Part shown: positions 42,803-49,785 of the stretch, in pieces | Layout: every line of letters starts with the position of its first letter | Numbering within the stretch: the first letter of the stretch is position 1 | Source of the DNA: a virus | IMG/VR virus record: IMGVR_UViG_3300026544_000002 | Span: 1-64,000 of that record | Reading direction: 5' to 3' (one strand) | Length of the DNA stretch: 64,000 nucleotides | The notes under the pieces: model-generated | The model's input: the letters and a program-made list of their open reading frames with translations, nothing else | What the model was told of the DNA's origin: nothing | The model's database searches: none | Position numbers and translations under genes: made by a program

Positions 42803-43655
42803 TATAAAAGGACCTTTATTAACAGAAGAAAAATATGGACATGAATTTACTATTCGTGAAATTCTTGAATATTATTACAGTAGTAATGATATGACGAATT
42901 ACAAAGAATTAGCTGAAAAATATATTCAATGTCATGGATCATCAAATAAAACCGTTCAAGATTTAAGAGAAAAAAATAATGATATTATGTTTGGAGATTT
43001 GGATAAACACCCTTCATATGGAATGGTTTCTATTAGTAGAACTTCTTGTCATCCAAGTGTTCCTGCATATGGCAGTAAAATAAAACATAACACATTAATA
43101 TCATTAAAAGTTATGAGATCTGAAAAAAATCGTGATTTATATTCAGAACATTTTTTCTCAAAAAAAACTATTGTAGAATTATATTTTACACCATCACAAT
43201 TTGCACAAATGGTATCTAGTATAAATACATCAGGCGTACCATGTACATTACGATTCATTGAAGGTGAAGGTTGGTTAGAAGATACTCCTACGAATGATGT
43301 TAAAAGAGAAATGATAGATGATATTGATAGACAAATGGTTAAATTAAAATCAGTAATTGCTAAATTATCGAATGAAGCATCTGATTTACTTGAAAAAAAA
43401 GGAAATTTGAAAAAAGATGATAAAAATAATATATCATCTTTGTTAACTAGAATATATAATGAAATTAATTCAAATTTCGATTTTCTTAATAGATGTCAAA
43501 AAGAAAAATTAGAAGATACAGTAGCAGAAGCACAAGCACAAGTAGAGGCTACAATTAATAAAACTATTTCTGATTATGGGATGAATGGTATCAAAGAAAA
43601 AATGATAAGTTCATCGAAAATACATGATACGTTGGAGATATCTAATGAAGAATAA
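42780..43655 (+). CDS. Conserved phage protein
   Basis: 291 residues. The middle, YGMVSISRTSC, YGSKIKHNTLISLKV, FTPSQFAQMVSSINTSGVPC, follows a pattern I recall from many phage hypotheticals, where GSSIxH and QFAxxITSxN-GVP are conserved. A helical, partly coiled-coil C-terminal half follows. Function unknown. Confidence 0.7.
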   Translation: MLLKKIADIKGPLLTEEKYGHEFTIREILEYYYSSNDMTNYKELAEKYIQCHGSSNKTVQDLREKNNDIMFGDLDKHPSYGMVSISRTSCHPSVPAYGSKIKHNTLISLKVMRSEKNRDLYSEHFFSKKTIVELYFTPSQFAQMVSSINTSGVPCTLRFIEGEGWLEDTPTNDVKREMIDDIDRQMVKLKSVIAKLSNEASDLLEKKGNLKKDDKNNISSLLTRIYNEINSNFDFLNRCQKEKLEDTVAEAQAQVEATINKTISDYGMNGIKEKMISSSKIHDTLEISNEE

Positions 43656-43893
43656 AATTTTAATAGAAGTATCTAGTGGAACAATTACAAATGTTAGAGC
43701 AACAAATAATGATATTGATGTACATATTATTGATCATGATATTGAAGATGATGATTATCCGACTGAAATAATGGAAGAATTTTATAGTAAACCGATTGAT
43801 TATTATGGTGATCCATTAACAGATGAAGAATTTACAAACATGTTAAATAATCTTATAGAAGATGCAAAAAAGCATATAGAGGAGGATTTATAA
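43645..43893 (+). CDS. Small acidic protein
   Basis: ATG 43645 is preferred (TGGAG 6-9 bases upstream) over an in-frame ATG at 43624. 82 residues, very acidic (DHDIEDDDYPTE). Ends one base before the next gene. Confidence 0.6.
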   Translation: MKNKILIEVSSGTITNVRATNNDIDVHIIDHDIEDDDYPTEIMEEFYSKPIDYYGDPLTDEEFTNMLNNLIEDAKKHIEEDL

Positions 43894-44799
43894 ATGTCAT
43901 TTCTTACAGAATCCCTTGAGATGGGATTAGAAACAATTGATCATGGTTTATATGAATATCGTGATCGATATTCATCAGTTTGGTACGAGATATTGAGAGG
44001 TGTTACCAGACCTGATGAATTACCTTCATTGGCAATTTTCACAGGAGGACCGACTACACCAATTGATGATAGACAATATGTTGGAGCAGTTTCTACAGAA
44101 TACAAATTCTTTGGAAATGCAATGGCTGTTGATGCAGTTATGGAATCTGTTAATAATTTATCATCAGGAAATAATAATATTTCTGAAAAAACAATTTTTT
44201 CTGCCAATATGACTCAATTGTCATCCGAATTGATGATTATCAATCGTTCATCTAATTCAAATAGTAGAGAAATTGTTGTTCCAATGATCAATATTGAAAA
44301 TTCATATAATGGCACAAAAGCCGCTATGTATTCTTTTGGTATTGGTATTGTTGATGAAAATTTTAATTTGATTGGAAGTGTTTCTCTTAAAAAGAAAATT
44401 TCAAGCATGAGACAGATTCATATCATGTGTTCTAATACACAATTAGAATCAAATATTGGTAGTTATATTGATGTATTTAATACGAATATTACTGATTTGA
44501 TAAATGAAAATTTTGAAAAAGTTATTCCAGCAGAAGATGCAATGAAAGCATTGGGTATGGTAGAAAAGTTAGGAAAACGAAGATATGCAGCAGTTGTCCA
44601 TAATCTTGCCAATTTGACAAATAATGGAAACGAATTTGATGAAGATAATATTCCTCCGATTAATGCATGGAATATGTTTATGGCTATTGCTACTTATTCA
44701 TGTAAAGAAGAGAATATCAATGCGAAGAAAATGCTTGATAATATTGCAGAAAGAACATTGAACATTCCTACCAGAATGTTGTCTGCATTGAACGGATAA
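43894..44799 (+). CDS. Unassigned phage protein
   Basis: 301 residues with GGAGGA upstream. No motif is certain. The layout, and a C-terminal stretch NAWNMFMAIATYSCKEE, faintly recall DUF932-type plasmid/phage proteins. The first 90 bases contain two perfect hairpins (43910-43928 and 43952-43975). Codon use is less AT-biased than in its neighbours, which may mean high expression. A terminator follows. Confidence 0.65.
   Translation: MSFLTESLEMGLETIDHGLYEYRDRYSSVWYEILRGVTRPDELPSLAIFTGGPTTPIDDRQYVGAVSTEYKFFGNAMAVDAVMESVNNLSSGNNNISEKTIFSANMTQLSSELMIINRSSNSNSREIVVPMINIENSYNGTKAAMYSFGIGIVDENFNLIGSVSLKKKISSMRQIHIMCSNTQLESNIGSYIDVFNTNITDLINENFEKVIPAEDAMKALGMVEKLGKRRYAAVVHNLANLTNNGNEFDEDNIPPINAWNMFMAIATYSCKEENINAKKMLDNIAERTLNIPTRMLSALNG
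43952..43975 (+). other. Perfect 10-bp hairpin near gene start
   Basis: ATGAATATCG (43952-43961), loop TGAT, CGATATTCAT (43966-43975), within the first 85 bases of the 301-residue gene. Confidence 0.55.
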
Positions 44800-44804
44800 G
44801 AAGT

Positions 44805-44839
44805 ACAAAAAAAGTCACTGAAATGGTGACTTTTTTTGT
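44805..44839 (+). terminator. Intrinsic terminator before the stem-loop unit
   Basis: ACAAAAAAAGTCAC (44805-44818) pairs with GTGACTTTTTTTGT (44826-44839). Followed by CTATTT. The sequence to 44959 holds a TATCAC/GTGATA inverted repeat and AT-rich, promoter-like stretches but no clear promoter. Confidence 0.85.
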
Positions 44840-44959
44840 CTATTTATGCTCTAAAACGCTATATCATATATTCTTTTATACGACTATCACACTGTTTTTA
44901 TATATATTAATTAGTGATACCAAACGAATGATATTTTTAACTATATAAGGAGAAATAAA

Positions 44960-45250
44960 ATGACGAATTCGATAGCAGTAAAAAACGTGGTAGAAGTAGA
45001 ATTTGATTTTTCTTGTGATGTTGTTCTCGCAGGAGAAAAATCAAATATCTTTCAAGAAATCAAACTGACTGATTTTTATAATCGGTCGGTTTCTTTTAAC
45101 TTTTCGAAAGAGATGGTCTGTTCAAACAGAGATCTCTTTGAGAAGGTTAAAAGAAGTCAAGTAGCTGGTGGGTTGTTAACACCTAGCTACTTGACAAAAT
45201 TAGTTGAAGAAGCTGATGGCTTCTTCAACAGGCATTGTTTCGCATATTAA
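44960..45250 (+). CDS. 96-residue ORF folded into a stem-loop array; coding status likely
   Basis: ATG has AAGGAG 8 bases upstream. The protein matches nothing I know. From codon 14 to the stop almost every codon lies in one arm of six successive stem-loops. 3' arms use codons rare in this genome (GGC TTC TTC AAC AGG, AGC TAC), as needed to complement the 5' arms. The transcription unit is short, with terminators on both sides. It may be a real protein with an RNA-level constraint, or a structured RNA that happens to be open; the good ribosome site favours the former. Confidence 0.55.
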   Translation: MTNSIAVKNVVEVEFDFSCDVVLAGEKSNIFQEIKLTDFYNRSVSFNFSKEMVCSNRDLFEKVKRSQVAGGLLTPSYLTKLVEEADGFFNRHCFAY

Positions 45251-45258
45251 ACAATGCC
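45001..45258 (+). other. Array of six consecutive stem-loops (structured RNA candidate)
   Basis: Arms: (1) 45001-45013/45034-45046, 13 bp perfect; (2) 45062-45074/45080-45092, 13 bp with two G-U; (3) 45093-45100/45146-45153 with inner 45107-45114/45132-45139, 8+8 bp; (4) 45156-45166/45185-45195, 11 bp, plus GGTG/CACC inside; (5) 45203-45213/45219-45229, 11 bp; (6) 45231-45240/45249-45258, 10 bp. Spacers are 15, 0, 2, 7 and 1 bases. A terminator hairpin follows after one base. Confidence 0.85.
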
Positions 45259-45259
45259 G

Positions 45260-45291
45260 AAAAATCTTCTCTCATCTGGAAGATTTTTTTT
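45260..45291 (+). terminator. Terminator after the stem-loop array, possibly bidirectional
   Basis: AAAAATCTTC (45260-45269) pairs with GAAGATTTTT (45279-45288), followed by more T. On the minus strand it follows the secreted-nuclease-like gene and also ends in five T. Tail TTTTTTTGTCTATTT equals that of the terminator at 44.8 kb. Confidence 0.85.
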
Positions 45292-45293
45292 GT

Positions 45294-45704
45294 CTATTTT
45301 TCCATTACACTAAATTCCAAATCCTCTGGAAATATAATAAATAATTTGATATCATATTTATCACATAATACTTTGATACGATAAACAAATTTCATATCTT
45401 TCATCTCTTCGACAATCAATAAAACTGCTGGTTTCAATTTCATCATTTCTGCATAATACAAAGATTGTCCAATCGATTCTGCCCACTTTGAAGCAAAGTC
45501 AACTTCTATTGCATATTCATTTGTGACGATATCTACTCTCGTTCTATCAGGTAAAATATATTCAGTAGCAATAGCATCATTTTCATCTGCCCAATACATT
45601 TGATATATCTTTTCTTTATGTAAATGTTTTGCGTAAGAATTGGTAATAAGAATAGGAACATAATATTGTAGAAGTATGATTAATAGAATAATTATTTTTT
45701 TCAT
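45294..45704 (-). CDS. Secreted PD-(D/E)XK-nuclease-like protein
   Basis: 136 residues starting MKKIIILLIILLQYY, a clear signal peptide or membrane anchor with a cut likely near ITNSYA. The mature part has RTRVDIVTNEYAIEVDFASKW, with D and E-x-D spacing like the PD-(D/E)XK core, then AESIGQSLYYA and a hydrophobic strand LLIVEE. I recall this 'YAIEVDFAxKWAEAIGQ' pattern in exported bacterial proteins. It is the only minus-strand gene within the 0-57 kb plus-strand part and has its own promoter-like element. A periplasmic nuclease that blocks superinfection is possible. Confidence 0.7.
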   Translation of the reverse strand: MKKIIILLIILLQYYVPILITNSYAKHLHKEKIYQMYWADENDAIATEYILPDRTRVDIVTNEYAIEVDFASKWAESIGQSLYYAEMMKLKPAVLLIVEEMKDMKFVYRIKVLCDKYDIKLFIIFPEDLEFSVMEK

Positions 45705-45733
45705 GATTTCTCCAAATAAAAGATTATGATTAT

Positions 45734-45750
45734 TTCAATATTATGTTCCT
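45734..45750 (-). promoter_or_regulatory. Candidate phage promoter for the minus-strand secreted protein
   Basis: On the minus strand it reads AGGAACATAATATTGAA, 30 bases before the start at 45704. It matches the elements at 36815, 48808 and 63163. Confidence 0.55.
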
Positions 45751-45772
45751 AATGAAAACAAGGTAAAAATAA

Positions 45773-47152
45773 ATGGCAAAATTAGTCAATGGTGGTGATC
45801 CAAAAATTCTACAAGTACCTACTGGATTTGTATTAGAATTAGTCATAGATGAATATGATTATGAACCAGATTTACAAAGTATGCGAATCATTTCAACATT
45901 TAATAGTCCATATCCAATGTTTATTTTTAATTTGAATATAAAACCTATTGAAATGATCCGTCATAAATTATTAGGGGATATAACAATAAATTTGACTATT
46001 CATATGAAAAATCATGACGGAACAGATATGCAATTTTCTCCTTTTACAGTTGATTTATTATATTTATCCGGTGAATATGAAGTCCCGATATCAAATCAAT
46101 TATTAAATAATGAAGAATCACTACAAGATCAAAAAGCATTTACAATAAGAGCTGTGCCAGAACATGCATATCGTGTAATGACATATAACATAAATAAAAT
46201 ATATAGAAATCAAAGTCCCCATAAAATTTTATTCGATATGATATCTGATTTGATTCCTGAATTCAATAGTTCAAGAACAGGTTTTAATATAAAAACAGAT
46301 ACAGCTGGTGCAAATAATATTCCTATTGAACAAATAATTTTACCTCCAACTGTTGTGAAAAATCATTGTGATTATTTATTAAATGAATTTGGTGTTTTTG
46401 ATGGATATGGTGTTTTTTATTCTAGTATAGGTCATGCTGATAATGATTATGAAGCATCTATAAATTATAAAATAATGAATATAACCGATAGATGGTTACA
46501 TTTTGATCCAGTTTTTAAAATAATCCAATTAGCAAACGACGAAGAAGATACAGATAAAATAACAAATAATTTTATATTAGGAAATTATACAGATTATTAT
46601 ATCTATACTGATGTAACTACTAAATATGTAGCAAATGGTGTTTATTCTGCTATTGGAAGAGATAATTATTATATAAACAAACCAATAGATAAATTCTATA
46701 GAATAGATAATATAGAAACAGATGAATATATCAATAGATATATTGATTACCCTGAATTAGCAGCTAGTATTTATGATAGAAAAAGATATATATCAAATCA
46801 TATATGTCACAATAGAGATATAGAAAACTATTCACAAATAGCAGTGAATAATCAATATGACGGAACTCCAATACAAGATGAATATTGGTTATCTGCTAAA
46901 TTGAACAAAGCAGTTTTTAATATGACTAGATTAAATGTCACTGTTAACAGAGATTTTCCATTACACTTATTCACAAATATTGGAGAACCAATTGAATTTG
47001 AATCAAGAACAAATGATTATGATAATTTAAATGGTAGATACATATTATTTTCTACAGATGTTACATTAAGAAGAGAACAAGGTGGATGGAAATCATCAGC
47101 TAATATAACTTTCACTAGACCAAATTGGAGCAGAGAACAGTTTAATGTCTAA
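45773..47152 (+). CDS. Probable baseplate hub protein (gp27/gpD-like)
   Basis: 459 residues, beta-rich. The order fits hub proteins of the late-control D/gp27 group: an N-terminal beta domain, a middle region with PPTVVKNHCDYLLNEFGVFD, which matches the usual 'helix-x-LLxxxG' stretch of the second domain, and a C-terminal NLNGRYILFSTDVTLRREQGGW that ends as such proteins do before an R-P strand. It would sit at the centre of the baseplate, carrying the spike. Overlaps the terminase gene by 8 bases. Confidence 0.55.
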   Translation: MAKLVNGGDPKILQVPTGFVLELVIDEYDYEPDLQSMRIISTFNSPYPMFIFNLNIKPIEMIRHKLLGDITINLTIHMKNHDGTDMQFSPFTVDLLYLSGEYEVPISNQLLNNEESLQDQKAFTIRAVPEHAYRVMTYNINKIYRNQSPHKILFDMISDLIPEFNSSRTGFNIKTDTAGANNIPIEQIILPPTVVKNHCDYLLNEFGVFDGYGVFYSSIGHADNDYEASINYKIMNITDRWLHFDPVFKIIQLANDEEDTDKITNNFILGNYTDYYIYTDVTTKYVANGVYSAIGRDNYYINKPIDKFYRIDNIETDEYINRYIDYPELAASIYDRKRYISNHICHNRDIENYSQIAVNNQYDGTPIQDEYWLSAKLNKAVFNMTRLNVTVNRDFPLHLFTNIGEPIEFESRTNDYDNLNGRYILFSTDVTLRREQGGWKSSANITFTRPNWSREQFNV

Positions 47153-48809
47153 TAAAAAATTAGCTAAAAAACAACAAAAAATGGAAGAATGGTTAAAATG
47201 TCAACAATCATTTTTTTATTTTTGTGCTAGGTATGTTTTATTAGAATTACCAGGTGGTGATGTTAAATTTGATATGTATGATTTACAAAAAACTTTAATA
47301 GATATGATTGAAGATTTGCATCATGTATTAGTATTAAAATCCAGACAGGTTGGTATATCAACAACACTCCAAGCTTATTGTGCATGGTTATTAATATTTT
47401 TTCCAAATGTAGTAGTTGGTATTGTTTCAAAAGATGGCCCGGAAGCAACTACTTTTGCAAGAACAATTTCAGGAATGATAGATAAATTACCAATATGGTT
47501 AAAACCACCAGGTGGACAATCTAATCAAAAAGGATTTGCAAAAAGATCAGAACAATCTTTTATTTTAACAAATGGTTCTAAATGTTTTGCTGCCACAGTC
47601 AATCCAAAAGCACCTGGAAAAACTCTTCGTGGTAAAGCTATTACTTTTCTTGTTATCGATGAAGCTGCTTTTATTGAACATATTGATGAAGCATGGACAG
47701 CAATGGTACCTGCTTTATCAACAAATCAAAAACATGCTAAAAAAGCAGGGGTTCCATATGGAACATTGATATTATCAACTCCTAATAAAACATCTGGTGT
47801 TGGTTCATTTTATTATAGACAATATACAAATGCTATATCTGGTAATAGTTTACTTACTCCTATGGTTATTCATTGGAGAGATATAAAAGAATTGGCAGAT
47901 GATCCTGATTGGTACAAACAACAATGTATGTTGTTTGATAATGATGATCGAAAAATTAAACAAGAATTAGAATTAGTTTTCTTACCATCAGCAGGAGCTT
48001 TTTTCTCTGATAAAACATGTCAAATTTTACAGGAATTAACCAAAGATTCTAATCCTAATATTAGGAAAATGTTTAATGGAACTGTGTATGAATTCAAGAA
48101 AGCTGTCAAAGGTCGACCTTATATGATATGTGTTGATACTGCATCTGAACATGGTAATGATTATTCAGCAATAAATATTACTGATTATATAACAGACGAA
48201 CAAGTATGGGAATATCAAGGGAAAAGTGCTGTAACAGATTTTGGAAAAGTAGTTTTATATGCGGCAACTGTTTATGATTCTGGACCCATTGTTATTGAAA
48301 ATAATTCATATGGTACACAAGTGGTTGAATTTATGGAAAGAACTCCATTTAGTATGAGATTATATAAAGAACATCCGACAGAAAATACTGTTAAAACAGG
48401 TTTAACAACAACAGGTAAATCTAGACCGTTGATGATAGATGCATTATATTCAATGATAACAGAAGATCCTTCTGTTATTAAATCAAAAAGAATGGCACTA
48501 GAATTGATTGGATTGGTTTCGAAAAATAATGGAAAAGTAGAAGCTGATTCTGATTGTAATGATGACCTTGCGATGACAAAAGCATTTGGATGTTATGTGA
48601 AAAAATATGATCCACCATTGATGTTAGATGTTGATTCTCCTGCTACTGATGAATTTGCAGATATAATGGCGATGAATGATGATATATATACAGAAAATTC
48701 AAATCCTTATGAAATAATAGATAAAAATTTATTAGCTAAAAATTTAAATGATTTTATAAATGAACATAGAAATGTTTCTACAATTGATACATTTGAATTT
48801 TTAAATTAA
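47145..48809 (+). CDS. Terminase large subunit (T4 gp17-like)
   Basis: 554 residues. The ATPase has the variant Walker A SRQVGIST (66-73), with the adenine-binding Q further upstream, and Walker B FLVIDEAAF (D172, E173), then the coupling motif LSTPN. The RNase H-like nuclease has D331 in CVDTASEHGNDYSA, E in VIENNSYGTQ and D473/D474 in NDDLAMTKA. It packages DNA into proheads and cuts the concatemer. The small subunit is not obvious nearby. Confidence 0.95.
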   Translation: MSNKKLAKKQQKMEEWLKCQQSFFYFCARYVLLELPGGDVKFDMYDLQKTLIDMIEDLHHVLVLKSRQVGISTTLQAYCAWLLIFFPNVVVGIVSKDGPEATTFARTISGMIDKLPIWLKPPGGQSNQKGFAKRSEQSFILTNGSKCFAATVNPKAPGKTLRGKAITFLVIDEAAFIEHIDEAWTAMVPALSTNQKHAKKAGVPYGTLILSTPNKTSGVGSFYYRQYTNAISGNSLLTPMVIHWRDIKELADDPDWYKQQCMLFDNDDRKIKQELELVFLPSAGAFFSDKTCQILQELTKDSNPNIRKMFNGTVYEFKKAVKGRPYMICVDTASEHGNDYSAINITDYITDEQVWEYQGKSAVTDFGKVVLYAATVYDSGPIVIENNSYGTQVVEFMERTPFSMRLYKEHPTENTVKTGLTTTGKSRPLMIDALYSMITEDPSVIKSKRMALELIGLVSKNNGKVEADSDCNDDLAMTKAFGCYVKKYDPPLMLDVDSPATDEFADIMAMNDDIYTENSNPYEIIDKNLLAKNLNDFINEHRNVSTIDTFEFLN

Positions 48810-48828
48810 GAACATAATATTGAAGAGA
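48808..48828 (+). promoter_or_regulatory. Candidate phage promoter
   Basis: AGAACATAATATTGAAGAG lies right at the end of the terminase gene, 30 bases before the next start. It equals the element before the minus-strand gene at 45704 in both sequence and distance. Confidence 0.6.
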
Positions 48829-48857
48829 ATTATTAATAAAAATATAAAGGCAAAATT

Positions 48858-49784
48858 ATGATTTTATCCGAAAATGAATTGTTAAAGGAATTATTTGCAA
48901 TTCCAATTAATCCTAAATTGGTTGCGGTATTGGATGGAAAATTAAAATTATATTCATCCAAAGTCCTAATAAGCAAATTCAAACAATCTTTGTCAAAAAA
49001 CAAATCAACATCTTCATCATATAAATTTCTAGATAGAATGATTGATAAACAAATGTTGACTCCTGTATATTTAACAAGAGGTTTATTGTCATATTCATTT
49101 ATGAAAGTATGGGGTCATTCAATGGAAGGAATTAATGCCTTTTATGATCCAAATTCAAATAGAATATTTATATTAATTGACAATAATACGACATTCGGAT
49201 TTTCATCTGATGAATGGATTGGGAGATTGTCTATTCATGAATGTATGCATATGGCATGTGCTCATGGCAAAGGAAATTTTTTGAAATTGTTTTATAATGA
49301 ATTTGTTCATTTTTATAATGTATTTTTTCATATTCTTGCAGATAAGAATATAAAAACCGATACTTCAAAATTAATTGCTAAAGATATAGATGCTTATCTA
49401 AAAGTATTTTATAACACAGAAGTACATGGTAAAGATTTACAAACAGCAGTATTCAAAAAAGGATTTCAAATTATTCATTCTATTTTAACAAAACTTGGTG
49501 TAGAAAAAAAATTGATTTCTATCATTCAAGATGGTTATAAAAAATTGATTTCTCTTTTTGTCAATTACCAATACGCTGGTATAATGAAAGCTATGCAAGA
49601 TCCATCATGTTATTATATAATGTCTTGTTTACAAAAAACATATCCAGCTATATCTAATAACAAAGCTAAAACTTTAGCAATTCAAGAATTAATTTTTCCT
49701 TCTGAAATAGCCGCAGTATTTTCTGAAATTCGTGTATCAGCTAATAAGATACCCAAAGCCATGTCAATGATCAAGGTGAAATAA
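48858..49784 (+). CDS. HExxH metalloprotease-like protein
   Basis: 308 residues. LSIHECMHMACAHGKG contains HECMH (127-131), the zincin motif, with a further His at 136 and possible ligands downstream. It lies between terminase and tape measure, behind its own promoter-like element, so it is likely a late protein, perhaps a virion protease or a fold that lost activity. No family name is certain. The next gene starts 2 bases after the stop. Confidence 0.6.
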   Translation: MILSENELLKELFAIPINPKLVAVLDGKLKLYSSKVLISKFKQSLSKNKSTSSSYKFLDRMIDKQMLTPVYLTRGLLSYSFMKVWGHSMEGINAFYDPNSNRIFILIDNNTTFGFSSDEWIGRLSIHECMHMACAHGKGNFLKLFYNEFVHFYNVFFHILADKNIKTDTSKLIAKDIDAYLKVFYNTEVHGKDLQTAVFKKGFQIIHSILTKLGVEKKLISIIQDGYKKLISLFVNYQYAGIMKAMQDPSCYYIMSCLQKTYPAISNNKAKTLAIQELIFPSEIAAVFSEIRVSANKIPKAMSMIKVK

Positions 49785-49785
49785 T

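Noticed and set aside
45001-45258. CRISPR array or tandem direct repeat
   Set aside because: The stems are all different from each other. Only the inverted pairing is repeated.
44960-45291. Retron or group I intron as explanation for the stem-loop array
   Set aside because: No reverse transcriptase is near, there is no interrupted gene around it, and no intron core or exon continuity is visible.
45294-45704. Shadow reading frames opposite large plus-strand genes (for example 1127-1555, 12637-12930, 52911-53381, 55543-55929)
   Set aside because: They have no ribosome sites and compositions that mirror the genes on the other strand. Only 45294-45704 has its own signals and protein-like motifs.
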